The notes under the pieces were generated by a model. The model ran no database searches. It was not told where the DNA came from and worked only from the letters and a program-made list of their open reading frames with translations. This document shows, piece by piece, positions 40,080 through 53,039 of a stretch of DNA of 64,000 nucleotides. The stretch comes from Spongilla lacustris. Its lineage: Eukaryota > Porifera > Demospongiae > Spongillida > Spongillidae. Both the position numbers and the translations under genes were made by a program. Position 1 is the first letter of the stretch, and the number at the start of each line of letters is the position of its first letter. The stretch is from the NCBI GenBank assembly GCA_949361645.1, contig OX442420.1, positions 8,882,735-8,946,734 on the forward strand, written 5' to 3'.

Positions 40080-41660
40080 TTAAAGGCTAACCTCTCCCCC
40101 TTGTAGCGTAGTAGGCATGTCCAGCTATTGCGGACTTGAATAATTGAATACCCGCGTTACGCGTTAAAAATTAATTGAACGGGAAGTCTATGGAGAAATG
40201 TCTTATAACGCGCACCGTTCATAAACGGAATATAAATGTTAAGTCTACCAAACGGATTATGATACAGATGAAGATACCCCATCTCTTTTGTGTTCTTGTC
40301 TCCGTTAAAATCTGTCCACTTCATGTTCCGTACGCAGTGTTGTGTTCACTACATACGTTAGTACATGGAACATGCAATTGTTATGTTTCTTCAATTTCTT
40401 TCCATTCACGCAGATGGAAAGTTCAAGTCTACCAACTGGAATATTAAATGTGAACCACCAAGACATTTTTAGGCACAAGTAGTATAATTTTGCCCCCTTC
40501 GCGGTTTGTTCCAATGGCAATTTTTTGGACCCCACTGTAAAATGTGGGACAAATATATGATGTAATTCATGCATACTACACAACCAAAAAGTTTCACTCC
40601 TGAAACGAACTGTAATGTGTTCACATCCTGTACAAGGCCCGTAGTTCGTCCTCGTAACAGTGCCTGTAAGGAGTCCGTGTTCAATCGATCCCGTAAAAGT
40701 GGTCCTGTTACTATATGTTACATCATGTCGTAACGATCCGAAAACATTGTCTATTCGGTTGTGAAGTCATGACTGTAACGACATTGCTTGGGTCCCGTAA
40801 CACCTTGTACACCACGTGAGCAGGGAGGGCAAGGAGGATTATACGATAAGTATGCCGCGTTGGAAGTGCTACCCTTTCGAAGTTAATATACTTTCCGATT
40901 GCCAGGTTAACGAATGGATTGCGATCTCGATATATGGGCAGTTACAGACGTTCCAATGCGGAGCTAGCTTGCAAATTACTAGTATTCCAATTCATGCGCA
41001 GCTTCAAATGGACGATGCATAATGGAGAGGTACGCGAGGTATGCAAGTTGTTATTATTTGATTGTGACGTTATAGCTTGTTTAGCGCAGCGCACGATCTA
41101 AGCAGGTGAACAGTGAGTTGACATGTGTTTGTTCACCTACCGTAATAATACTAGTACATGCAGTACAAGATTGACATGCCCATTCATGGAAGCATATAGC
41201 TTTGGATGATGATAAGAGGTATAGTGGTAAACGTAGTTGCAATTTGAAACGTTTGTTCTAAACTTCTTTTACTCAGGTGTCATAATTCTGCTAAGTTGCA
41301 GCACACATTGATGGCAATAAAAGTGCCACATATCTAACTACTTTTGTCAAGATCCAAAGGGTTATTAACTACATCTGTCCAGGCAAGTGCAGTAGTAACA
41401 CTTAAAATTGCTTTGTAATAATGTCGTTCATTCGTTACTAGAGTGGACTGGTGGCAGTGGTCAGAAGAAGTTCTATGAGCATCTGGACAGAAAAGATACA
41501 TTGTGCAGGAACACCTCAAAAGGTTATTACTTTGTTTTAATAAATTTGCATTCACTAGTCATTGTTACAGACATCTTACAACAAAACAACAAGAAATCTT
41601 GGTGCAACATTTGCTTGATAAATTCACCCTTCAATGTGATTTACAAGTTCACTTTCACAA
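40080..41660. other. Non-coding stretch rich in 'cgtaac' motifs
   Basis: The segment at 40620-40810 has repeated 'cgtaac' and 'cccgta' strings that are echoed in inverted form ('gttacgg') at 44130-44330. The two blocks could be ends of one larger element spanning the minisatellite. No gene is supported; the ORF at 41408-41689 is unrecognised. Confidence 0.4.
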
Positions 41661-41664
41661 GTAC

Positions 41665-43640
41665 GCGTAACGGTGGACTGTGGATATAAGGGTGTGTTAG
41701 GGTGGACTGTGGATGTAAGGGTGTATTAGGGTGGACTGTGGATGTAAGAGTGTGTTAGGGTGGACTGTGGATGTAAGGGTGTGTTAGGATGGACTGTGAA
41801 TGTAAGGGTGTATTAGGGTGGACTGTGGAATGTAAGGGTTTATTAGGGTGGACTGTGGATGTAAGGGTGTGTTGTAAGGGTGTGTTAGGGTGGACTGGAT
41901 GTAAGGGTGCTAGGGTGGACTGGATGTAAGGGTGTTGAGGTGGACTGTGACTGTAAGGGTGTGTTAGTATGGAGTGTGGATGTAGGGTGCATGTTAGTGT
42001 GGACCATGGGTGTAAAGGTGTGTTGTAAGGGTGTGTTAGGGTGGACAGTTGTGGATGTAAGGGTGTTAGGGTGGGCTGTGGATGTAAGCGTTTGTTAGGG
42101 TGGACTGTGGATGTAAGGGTGTGTTAGGATGGACTGTGGATGTAAGGGTATGTTAGGGTGGACTGTGGATGTAAGGGTGTGTTAGGATGGACTGTGAATG
42201 TAAGGGTGTGTTAGTATGGACTGTGGATGTAAGGGTATGTTAGGGTGGACTGTGGATGTAAGGGTGTGTTAGGGTGGACTGTGGATGTAAGGGTGTGTTA
42301 GGGTGGACTGGATTTAAGGGGTGTGTTAGTATGGACTGTCGATGTAAGGATGTGTTAAGGTGGACTGTGAATGTAAGGGTGTGTTAGTATGGACTGTGGA
42401 TGTAAGGGTGTGTTAGGGTGGACTGTGGATGTAAGGGTGTGTTAGGGTGGACTATGGATTTAAGGGGTGTGTTAGTATGGACTGTGAATGTAAGGATGTG
42501 TTAGGATGGACTGTGGATGTAAGGGTGTGTTAGGGTGGACTATGGATTTAAGGGGTGTGTTAGTATGGACTGTGGATGTAAGGGTGTGTTAGGGTGGACT
42601 GTGGATGTAAGGGTGTGTTAGGGTGGACTATGGATTTAAGGGGTGTGTTAGTATGGACTGTGAATGTAAGGATGTGTTAGGGTGGACTGTGGATGTAAGG
42701 GTGTGTTAGGGTGGACTATGGATTTAAGGGGTGTGTTAGTATGGACTGTGAATGTAAGGATGTGTTAGGATGGACTGTGGATGTAAAGGTGTGTTAGGGT
42801 GGACTGTGGATGTAAGGGTGTGTTAGGATGGACTGTGAATGTAAGAGTGTGTTAGGGTGGACTGTGGATGTAAGGGTGTGTTAGGATGGACTGTGAATGT
42901 AAGGGTGTGTTAGGATGGACTGTGAATGTAAGGGTGTATTAGGGTGGACTGTGGATGGACTGTGAATGTAAGGGTGTATTAGGGTGGACTGTGGATGTAT
43001 GGGTGTGTTGTAAGGGTGTGTTAGGGTGGACTGGATGTAAGGGTGCTAGGGTGGACTGGATGTAAGGGTGTTGAGGTGGACTGTGACTGTAAGGGTGTGT
43101 TAGTATGGAGTGTGGATGTAAGGTGCGTGTTAGTGTGGACCATGGGTGTAAAGGTGTGTTGTAAGGGTGTGTTAGGGTGGACAGTTGTGGATGTAAGGGT
43201 GTTAGGGTGGGCTGTGGATGTAAGCGTTTGTTAGGGTGGACTGTGGATGTAAGGGTGTGTTAGGATGGACTGTGAATGTAAGGGTGTGTTAGTATGGACT
43301 GTGGATGTAAGGGTGTGTTAGGGTGGACTGTGGATGTAAGGGTGTGTTAGGATGGACTGAATGTAAGGGTGTGTTAGGATGGACTATGGATTTAAGGGGT
43401 GTGTTCGTATGGACTGTGATGTAAGGGTGTGGTGTGTTAGGGTGGACTATGGATGTAAGGGGTGTGTTAGTATGGACTGGATGTAAGGGTGTGTTGAAAG
43501 GGTGTGTTAGGGTGGACTGTGGATGTAAGGGTGTATTAGTATGGACTGTGGATGTAAGGGTGTGTTAGGGTGGAGGACTGGATGTAAGGGGTGTGTTAGT
43601 ATGGACTGTGGATGTAAGGGTGTGTTAGGGTGGAGGACGG
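41665..43640. repeat. About 2-kb minisatellite, 29-bp units
   Basis: Units of the form 'gtgttagggtggactgtgga' plus 'tgtaagggt' repeat about 65 times with several variants. The block 41880-42110 recurs almost exactly at 43015-43245, showing internal segmental duplication of about 1.1 kb offset. Each unit includes one TTAGGG, but not in tandem. Confidence 0.93.
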
Positions 43641-45165
43641 GATTTACATGTAAGTGTGTGTTTGGATGGGCACGTATGTTAGGGGAACTATTGTGTGCTG
43701 TGTTCATTGCTCATATTTTTTTGCAGTTTCAATATGGTGAACTCATAACTACTGTGACACAACTGAATAATGGCACAAGAGGATTTGAAGAAATGGCACT
43801 TCTACAGGAGGATCGCTGTGTGACCAGTTCGACTATCCTCTTTACGTGCTATCTAGGACCATCTTCTTCATACAAACCAGGAATGTTCACATGGCTGTTT
43901 CTTGGTCCACAAATGTAGAGAAGGCTATCAACTTTGTAAAGCAAGCACTTGTCATTCTATTGAGAGGAAGGATACAATTGAAGTCAAAACAATGTTTCAG
44001 CATGATATTTGTATTGTACAAATTCGTATTGTTTGTAATTCGTTTTGCTTTTCATGATATTTTTGGCCACATAGCTTTAAAGAAGGGTTGGTCTTGATAG
44101 AGGGCAAAGGTGCTTCCATTGTTACTGTAGGGCACTGTAATTATACTATCTCGTAACAGGAACTGTTACGGTACTGTATCGACACCGATTTCAGTACTTA
44201 TATAGACTGTTTTTACGGCATCGTTACGGGAATTGCAACATTCAGTCTCGGTTCAGGTAGTGAAGTATTCGATGTTACGGGATGTACTTGGTAACTGTAA
44301 CAGTCCGTTTACGGTCACCGTTACGGGTAAATATTTTTGGTTGTGTACGTCACGGTTGCATGGCGGTAAGATGTTAGCTGTCAGTGCATGGAGTCGGATG
44401 TTGGAGCGGGACGTACATGCACCAAGTACCATCAGGAGCAAAAGTAGGGCGTACGAGGCGCGCGTGCGAACATGCACACTCTGGACTATACTAGCTGCGA
44501 TCAGACCAACATGCATGATAGCTAGCTTCTGTAAAGCGATCACGTTGTACAAGCGTAAAAATGATGCAGTTCTCGGCTAGCGCTGATTCATAATACTGTC
44601 GACTCGTTGAGCCACTAGCTAGCGCTAGGTTTGATTGTGTCGAGTTAGTACCAGTACGTGACGTGCGCAGTAATTAAAAGCAGATTCGCATCGACATAGC
44701 CGGGCGGGTGAGTACTATACTAGTAGGTTACAGATACATTCGTGATTGTGGTTGAAGGACTCTACAAATGTGTAATCGCGATCGAAAGGTATAGGTACTA
44801 CCGGTACAGTACTACCAGTCGACATATAGCCAAGATGCGTGGTGTTTTACAGGCACAACAGGGCATATTATTGCGTATCAACCACTCCTTTTCTAATATC
44901 ACCGACATAGAGAAGGTGTCTAAAGGTGATGAGCGTGCTTCGTAAGGAAGACAGTCGAGCTAGCCAGTGGGTGTGGCTTTAGTAACCGTTTTGCGCGCGT
45001 AGAGGTCACTTTACAATTACCGTATACCGCTCGAGCTCCATCTAGCTAGCTCCGGTCCTAGCCTACCCGGCCGGGTAACTGGCCTAACTAATGACCAAAA
45101 CCAAATACCGGAGTGTATAATAGTTGCGCTCGTTTTAATTACATGTAAAGTAAATAGCCCACGAA
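43641..45165. other. Mostly non-coding; possible small exon at 43724
   Basis: After a polypyrimidine tract and 'tttgcag' at 43723, an open frame reads QYGELITTVTQLNNGTRGFE, then EMALLQEDRCVTSST, and so on to a stop near 43918. The acceptor is good, but I do not recognise the sequence and no partner exons are evident. The block 44130-44330 carries many 'gttacgg' strings. Confidence 0.3.
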
Positions 45166-45179
45166 GCTAGATGTTAGCA

Positions 45180-45570
45180 TACAACCTCTTCACACCTGAC
45201 CCCTCCCTACTATCACACCCCTCCCTACACCACACCCCTCCCTACACCACACCCCTCCCTACCATCACACCCCTCCCTACTATCACACCCCTCCCAACAC
45301 CACACCCTTTCCTACCTTCACACCCCACCTACCACCACACCCCTCCCTACCATCACACCCCTCCTTACTATCACACCCCTCCCTACCATCACACCCCTCC
45401 CTACCATCACACCCCTCCCTACCATCACACCTCTCCCTACAACCACACCCCTCCCTACCATCACACCCCTCCCTACTATCACACCCCTCCCTACTATCAC
45501 ACCCCACCTACCATCACACCCCACCTACCATCACACCCCACCTACCATCACACCCCTCCCTACTATCACA
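45180..45570. repeat. 18-bp minisatellite, 'ccctccctaccatcacac'
   Basis: About 21 units have minor variants (ctaccatc/ctactatc/acacc). Plus- and minus-strand ORFs through it are artefacts. Confidence 0.92.
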
Positions 45571-45619
45571 CACCTCCTATTAATGTGTTAACCAATAAGT
45601 TACATGATAACACGCTTAA

Positions 45620-45626
45620 GTCATTA

Positions 45627-45657
<31 letters not shown>

Positions 45658-46710
45658 CTTCCCCAACATATCACCCATGCATATACTATTCTAACCCTGT
45701 CCCAGAGTAAACTTAGGGGGAAAACTTCACTGGAGTCTGGTGATATTTACACAGAAGTCATTTGGCATTTACCCCCCCCCCCCCCCCCCCCCCCCCCTCC
45801 CCCAAACATATGACCCATGTATGCTACATACTGTCCTAATGATGTCCCAGAGTAGGTGGAAACACTTCACTGTCTATTATTTGAGTCAGGTGATAGAAAA
45901 TTTTAGTTACTCAAAAGTCACTTACCCCCCCCCCCCCAAACATATGACCCATGCATACTGCTATGCTACCTAAACATTACATACTGTCCCAATCATGTCC
46001 CAGAGTAGGGGAAACACTTCACTGTCTATTGTTTGAGTTAGATGATAGAAATGTTTAGTTACTCAAAAGTCACTTACCCCCCCCCCCCCCCCCCTCCCCC
46101 AAACATATGACCCATGCATACTGCTATGCTACCTAAACATTACATACTGTCCCAATAAAGGCCCAGAGTAGGGGAAACACTTCACTGTCTATTGTTTGAG
46201 TTAGGTGATAGAAATGTTTAGTTACTCAAAAGTCACTAACCCCCCCCCCCCCCAAACATATGACCCATGCATACTGCTATGCTACCTAAACATTACATAC
46301 TGTCCCAATCATGTCCCAGAGTAGGGGAAACACTTCACTGTCTATTGTTTGAGTTAGGTGATAGACATTTTTAGTTACACAAAAGTCACTTACCCCCCCC
46401 CCCCCTCCCCCAAACATATGACCCATGCATACTGCTATGCTACCTAAACATTACATACTGTCCCAATCATGTCCCAGAGTAGGGGAAACACTTCACTGTC
46501 TATTGTTTGAGTTAGATGATAGAAATGTTTAGTTACTCAAAAGTCACTTACCCCCCCCCCCCCCCCCCTCCCCCAAACATATGACCCATGCATACTGCTA
46601 TGCTACCTAAACATTACATACTGTCCCAATAAAGGCCCAGAGTAGGGGAAACACTTCACTGTCTATTGTTTGAGTTAGGTGATAGAAATGTTTAGTTACT
46701 CAAAAGTCAC

Positions 46711-46744
<34 letters not shown>

Positions 46745-48010
46745 ACATATGACCCATGCATACTGCTATGCTACCTAAACATTACATACTGTCCCAATCA
46801 TGTCCCAGAGTAGGGGAAACACTTCACTGTCTATTGTTTGAGTTAGGTGATAGACATTTTTAGTTACACAAAAGTCACTTACCCCCCCCCCCCCTCCCCC
46901 AAACATATGACCCATGCATACTGCTATGCTACCTAAACATTACATACTGTCCCAATCATGTCCCAGAGTAGGGGAAACACTTCACTGTCTATTGTTTGAG
47001 TTAGGTGATAGACATTTTTAGTTACACAAAAGTCACTTACCCCCCCCCCCCCCCCCCCTCCCCCAAACATATGACCCATGCATACTGCTATGCTACCTAA
47101 ACATTACATACTGTCCCAATCATGTCCCAGAGTAGGGGAAACACTTCACTGTCTATTGTTTGAGTTAGGTGATAGAAATGTTTAGTTACTCAAAAGTCAC
47201 TTACCCCCCCCCCCCCCTCCCCCAAACATATGACCCATGCATACTGCTATGCTACCTAAACATTACATACTGTCCCAATAAAGGCCCAGAGTAGGGGAAA
47301 CACTTCACTGTCTATTGTTTGAGTTAGGTGATAGAAATGTTTAGTTACTCAAAAGTCACTAACCCCCCCCCCCCTCCCCCAAACATATGACCCATGCATA
47401 CTGCTATGCTACCTAAACATTACATACTGTCCCAATCATGTCCCAGAGTAGGGGAAACACTTCACTGTCTATTGTTTGAGTTAGGTGATAGACATTTTTA
47501 GCTACACAAAAGTCACTTACCCCCCCCCCCCCCCTCCCCCCTCCCCCAAACATATGACCCATGCATACTGCTATGCTACCTAAACATTACATACTGTCCC
47601 AATCATGTCCCAGAGTAGAGGAAACACTTCACTGTCCATTGTTTGAGTTAGGTGATAGACATTTTTAGTTACACAAAAGTCACTTACCCCCCCCCCCCCT
47701 CCCCCCTCCCCCAAACATATGACCCATGCATACTGCTATGCTACCTAAACATTACATACTGTCCCAATCATGTCCCAGAGTAGAGGAAACACTTCACTGT
47801 CCATTGTTTGAGTTAGGTGATAGACATTTTGTTACACAAAAGTCACTTACCCCCCCCCCCCTCCCCCCTCCCCCAAACATATGACCCATGCATACTGCTA
47901 TGCTACCTAAACATTACATACTGTCCCAATCATGTCCCAGAGTAGAGGAAACACTTCACTGTCCATTGTTTGAGTCAGGTGATAAGTTACACAAAAGTTA
48001 TTTGGCATTC
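45620..48010. repeat. Satellite array of ~155-bp units separated by poly-C tracts
   Basis: About 15 units each begin with a C homopolymer (11 to over 30 C, sometimes with 'tccccc') and then 'aaacatatgacccatgcata', 'ctgtcccaatcatgtcccag', 'gaaacacttcactgtctatt' and 'caaaagtcactta'. Variants ('aataaaggcc' versus 'aatcatgtcc', 'gatagaaatg' versus 'gatagacattt', 'cactaac' versus 'cacttac') recur in a fixed order, which defines a three-unit higher-order repeat in the middle of the array. Units are near identical inside the array and diverge at both edges. There is no coding potential. Confidence 0.95.
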
Positions 48011-48639
48011 CCCTCCCCCAAACACACACACACACACACCTACTATACTATATATATATATACTACCATCACACTACTCCCCCCTAACCTACAATGGCAT
48101 GGGGTGAGTAAGTTGGGTGTGTGCTCAAACACCAGATACTGTCCCAGATTGTGACATTCACTGTGCATGGTAAAAGATTTTTGGGATATACCCTCCCCTT
48201 GAAGTTAACATTCACCAGATGAATTTAAGAGTTGTTGTATGTCCCCAGCTAAAGATGTGCCAAGTATTGCACACTTGTTAGGGTGCTTTTAAAAAGTTTT
48301 CATATTGAATAATATAACCAAAATCAGTATGTAAATCACAAGAAGGCATAAGAATCCAACTACATGTATCAGGATACTGAGTTTCACAATGCACACACTC
48401 ATGAATATAGCTTCTAATGACAGCAGCATAGGAAAATGTTGGCATATTGGATGGAGGATGATCTGTTGAATGGGAGGAGAGAGAGAGGATAATACAACAC
48501 GAACATTGTCAATGGATTGGTTCTCAGTGGCATATGTACCTCTCTATTGTCCCTGCCTCCACCACATTTTGCAGCTTTGCAGGCATACCATAATGTGCAG
48601 ATGATGAAAAGGTATGAAGGTAGTCAGGGACCATCAAGG

Positions 48640-50330
48640 TTCTGTATGACCACATTAACGATAAGTAATATGGAGGACACACATGTATCGGCATGGTACT
48701 CTATCTGCTGGCATAGGTAGCTCAAGCAGGCCATTACAGCAAGCTTCTCTTCATATATATGTAGCCAAATAAGAACTCTGCATCTTACATCAGATAAGGT
48801 ACAGCTGCAACACACATACACAACCATATGAATACATAAGTAAACAATAGGAAAGCCCTTCCTCACATTTGGGGGGGGGGGGGGGGGGGGGAGGAAAGGA
48901 AGGTTGGTGTGTGGAGGGAAGAAGGGTGGTGTGTGTGGAAGGGAGACAGTGTGTGCAGGAGGGGTGGCAGGGAGAAGAACCATATTTTGAATCAGATAAA
49001 AGCAATGTACATAGTACACGCAAGGGCAGCTGTAAATCTAATAAATAACCACATGTATACGTAGGTACACAATATGAATATGATATTAACATAACACCAG
49101 GTCCATCCTAGCTACATGTACAGTCAGTTAATTTTTGACCAAAATCCCAGGCTACATTATACATGTAGCTGTAAGGTCAGTTAACAATGTGGGAAATAAT
49201 AGTTAGTGTGCCAAGTGTTAAGATATATGTACCAGCTCAATGTGTGTGCATGTGCATAAGTGTACGTGTGTGCGTGTGCATAAGTGTGTGTGCAAGCGTG
49301 TGTGGACGGATGGTCCATAAATGGGGTTAACTGACGGTACAGACCCCACAACTACATGTAGCTGTAACGTTAAACCATACATGCTGTCTCAGTGGAAGAC
49401 CTACATGTAACTAAATGTACAAGGGTACCTTAGAACATTATTTTACATTCTCAATTTAAGGCCATTCTCATAGACCGTTCAGTATGACCATGGAAGGAGT
49501 TCGTTATTATGGAGGACACACATGTATTGGCATGGTACCCTATCTGCTGACATGGTTACATGTAGCTCAAGCAGGCCATTACAGCAGGCTTATGCTATAT
49601 GTAGCAAAATAGTTCCTTGTATCAGATAAAGCTACAGCTGCAACACACATACATGTACATGTACACAACCACATGTGTACATAAGCTAGTGAACAATAGG
49701 AAATCCCTTCCCTCAAGTGTGGGGGTAAGGAGGGGAAGGAAAGGAAGTTGGTGTGTAGGGAAGAAGGGTGGTGTGTAGGGAAGAAGGGTGGTGTGTGTGT
49801 GTGAAAGGGAGACAGTGTGTGCAGGAGGGGTGGCAGGGAGAAGAACCATACATGCATCCTGAATCAGATAAAAGCAATGTAGCAGCTGTAAAACATAAGT
49901 ACATACATGTAGGTGCACAATATGAATATGATATTAACAGGTCCATCACTCAATTCCCATTCCCTCACTTGCTATATGTCCTGGCTACAGTAAGTTAATC
50001 TCTCTAAGTCATTGGCCACAAATCCCAGGCTACATTATAGCTGTAAGGTCAGTTAACAATGTGGGAAATAACAGTTAGTGTGCCAAGTGTTAAGATACAA
50101 GCTCAATGTGTGTGCATAAGTGTGTGTGTGAGTGCATGTGCATGTTGACAAGTGTGTGTGTGGACTGATGGATTAAAGGGGGCCACACAAGTACATGTAG
50201 CTATCAAGTTAAAAGCTGTCGAAGTTCTAAGAACATTATTTTCATTAACCCTGAACACTCCCAACGTACAACCACACACATGGAGTAAATTCAAACCGAA
50301 ACATTCACTGACCATGCACCACATTGCAGT
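48640..50330. repeat. Tandem segmental duplication of about 860 bp
   Basis: Copy 1 (about 48640-49440) and copy 2 (about 49510-50330) share 'tggaggacacacatgtat', 'gctcaagcaggccattacag', a G/A-rich tract, 'cagtgtgtgcaggaggggtg' and 'ggtcagttaacaatgtggga' in the same order. Copy 1 has a long G homopolymer where copy 2 has a short G/A tract. No gene is supported. Confidence 0.88.
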
Positions 50331-50499
50331 TCATGATAACACTATACCATAAGGTCAGTTAACCCTGTAAAGTGCATGTGAATGAATAGGCAGGATGCAT
50401 CACATAACACCACACATGACCTAGTCCCTAACACCTGTGTTGGGTTATGGGGAGATAATTTGTAAGGCTTCTTTAGATGTTGACCTGACATGTCACTGC

Positions 50500-50942
50500 C
50501 ATATATGGTATAAAGTCACTGTTATTAACCCCTGACACTCACCCTTAACACACCCACTGGGCTGTTTCTCTCGGCTATGTCGTTTAACCCCTGACACTTT
50601 TAACACACCCACAGGGCTGTTTCTCTCGGCTATGTACTTTAACCCCTGACACTTTTAATACACACACAGGCTGTTCCTTTCGGTTAACCCCTGACACTCT
50701 TAACCTGCTCTCCTCCAGGTAGGAGGGAGGGAGGGGAGGAGAGGGGAGGGAAGGAGGGGGAGGGAGGGAGAGAGGGAGGAGGGAGGGAGAGAGGGAGGAG
50801 GGAGGGAGGGAGGGAGAGAGGGGGAGGGAAGGAGAGAGGGGGAGGGAAGGAGGGGAGGGAAGGGAGGGGAGGAGGGAGGGAGGGAGGGAGGGAGGGAGGG
50901 AGGAGGGAGGAGGAGGGAGGAGGGAGGGAGGGAGGGAGGGAG
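50500..50942. repeat. Short repeats then GGGA/GGA purine tract at the assembly gap
   Basis: Three units of about 60 bp ('aacccctgacac' ... 'ggctgtttctctcggctatg') are followed from about 50720 by an uninterrupted purine tract of 'gggaggga' type up to the gap. Such polypurine tracts often stop sequencing or assembly. Confidence 0.9.
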
Positions 50943-51142
50943 NNNNNNNNNNNNNNNNNNNNNNNNNNNNNNNNNNNNNNNNNNNNNNNNNNNNNNNNNN
51001 NNNNNNNNNNNNNNNNNNNNNNNNNNNNNNNNNNNNNNNNNNNNNNNNNNNNNNNNNNNNNNNNNNNNNNNNNNNNNNNNNNNNNNNNNNNNNNNNNNNN
51101 NNNNNNNNNNNNNNNNNNNNNNNNNNNNNNNNNNNNNNNNNN
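50943..51142. other. Assembly gap (200 N)
   Basis: Exactly 200 undetermined bases, probably a placeholder length. The true size of the missing sequence is unknown. Confidence 0.99.
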
Positions 51143-51476
51143 CGTCGCGTGAGCTATAAGAGTCTGGGAACGAGTAACGCAGTCAATTAATTTTGCGCAT
51201 GCGTATGTTGTATTTAGGTTTTTGAGCTACAAAACGAGAGTTTTAGCACCCAAAAATACAGGACTAGTCTTTTTATAAGCTACCTACTATGCGGCGTTCA
51301 TAAAATAACGTGTTGTTGTAAATAAAGTTAATTAATTTTAATTAATAATTAGCCATTTTGAAAGTATGATAAATCATAGAAAAATCAGAAAAATATATTG
51401 GTGAAGTCAGAATTTTAATATCACCATCCTATAGTAACTTATTATTCATGTCCTCAATTGCTGGCCATGGGCTTAC

Positions 51477-52181
51477 CTTCACACATTCCACAGCAGCCTT
51501 CATGGACTCTGGTACCACTTGCTGGTACAGTCTGTTCACATAAACTGAATGAACATGGATTACAACAGGATATAAATCAATCATTGCAGACCCCACCTGA
51601 GCGAATGTAACACTGCCTCACTTCACCCATACCAGCAAATACAGAGAAAGTCATGTACTGGCAAGGTCAAAGGTGAAGTCTCTCATTTGCATTGATATTA
51701 CTAAATCCAAACAGTACTCTTCTAATTAGCAAGGTAATGACCAGACTGCACCCTGGAACTAGCCCAGATGCATGACTGCTTGCAGTGTGGGCAAACAAAC
51801 TTGACCCTAGCTTACGAGATAGCTACTGTCCCTTCTAAACGAGTATTATACAGAGCAACAGGATTACTAATTACGGTACTCATACCAAAGTGCAAGATGG
51901 GTTGCAATTTGCAAAGACAGCCGCACTTCATCTCTCGTACTAGTATAGGCCTAGATACCCTTTTTTTTTTTTTTTTAGGGGCCTACGTACATGTATATCT
52001 ATCCCACTAACCTAGCTGCAGGGTCCAACATGATTTCCTTCCCAGAACAGGATGTTCTGCTCCTTGAGGCCTGGACACCCTCGGGTTGTGTCAATACGCG
52101 GTCAAGCAAAGCATTCGACACACTGATTGTAGCGTTCCGCTTGCAATTAACTGAGTGCCAGTAGTAGCCTCCCTGCTTCAA
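51477..52181 (-). CDS. Two exons of an unrecognised gene
   Basis: The upstream exon (ending at 52012, donor GCTAG|GTTAGT) reads ISVSNALLDRVLTQPEGVQA then SRSRTSCSGKEIMLDPAAR. Exon 51531-51477 (acceptor gaacag|ACTG, donor AAG|GTAAGC) continues in phase as LYQQVVPESMKAAVECVK. The split Arg codon across the intron (AG|A) and both good splice sites support a real gene. The start of the upstream exon is uncertain: an ATG at 52181 is in frame. The 3' exons would run into the assembly gap. I do not recognise the family. The helical DPAARLYQQVVPESMK segment would be the best search query. Confidence 0.5.
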
Positions 52182-52724
52182 ACCTACTCAGAACAGTTTC
52201 ATTTTCATCTCTAGAGGAAAAGGACCGTTGCAGGTGTAGTTTGTGCCGTATCTGTCTAAGGTCGCCATTATGATTATAAGAACATGTGATCGGTTTTTTA
52301 ACTTCGTGTTATTAACTTCAGACTGTGAAACGCGAGTGCTAGTGGTATTATTTCATGATATGGCATTCAAAACATGTGTGAAGAACTCTTGTATGTACGC
52401 TGTTGTTGCCAAGCCTCTATGCATAAATATAGAGCCACCATTTTAAATTTAAAACAGCCGCACGGCCGGTTGAAATTTTTGGATCCACTCTCCTTTTATA
52501 CGCCAACTCCTCCTTTAAACCATAGATTATTAAAGACACCAACGTCAAATTGAAATAATAATAACTAGGCGACGCCCCTCAAATGGCCTTAATTGTAGAT
52601 CTGATGGTTTTCTTTTCGAGGCTTGTAACCAGCGAGTAGGAACTAAGATCAGAATTGGAATCTCGTAATCAAATCGAAGAGGAGTAATTTTGCTTTGCCG
52701 CCTCGATCCCTCCCTGCCTCGTAC

Positions 52725-53029
52725 TAGTTGGGCGTAGCCCGACCTTCGCGTATTGGCGGAAGGTCGGGTACCAAACCCGCACAGTTTTTGTACAGGCGTA
52801 TTATGCAACACATCAATGAATTGTGGCGTGTTATACAATCGGTATCAATGAATAATTGTGTAAAGGATGTCTAAATCAGATTGGCTTTACTACCAGCTGC
52901 CACAGAATGTATTTATTGGGCTCCTGCATTCTGATTGGACTGCAATCCCCGTTGCAGCTTGTACAAAAACTGTGCGGGTTTGGTACCCGACCTTCCGCCA
53001 ATACGCAAAGGTCGGGCTACGCCCAACTA
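52725..53029. mobile_element. 305-bp MITE with 70-bp TIRs and 9-bp target duplication
   Basis: Inverted repeats at 52725-52794 and 52960-53029 differ at about one position. The 9-bp direct repeat 'gcctcgtac' flanks the element (52716-52724 and 53030-53038). Long TIRs with a 9-bp duplication are characteristic of Mutator-like elements (established knowledge). There is no ORF inside. Confidence 0.92.
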
Positions 53030-53039
53030 GCCTCGTACT

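Noticed and set aside
41665..43640. Interstitial telomere repeat
   Set aside because: TTAGGG occurs once per 29-bp unit and is not itself tandem.
44233..44580. ORF of 115 codons (and antisense 99 codons)
   Set aside because: Part of the 'gttacgg'-rich block. Both strands are open by chance and no domain is visible.
45171..45710. Plus-strand ORF of 179 codons (HHTPPY repeats)
   Set aside because: It translates the 18-bp minisatellite followed by poly-C (poly-Pro). No non-repeat coding sequence.
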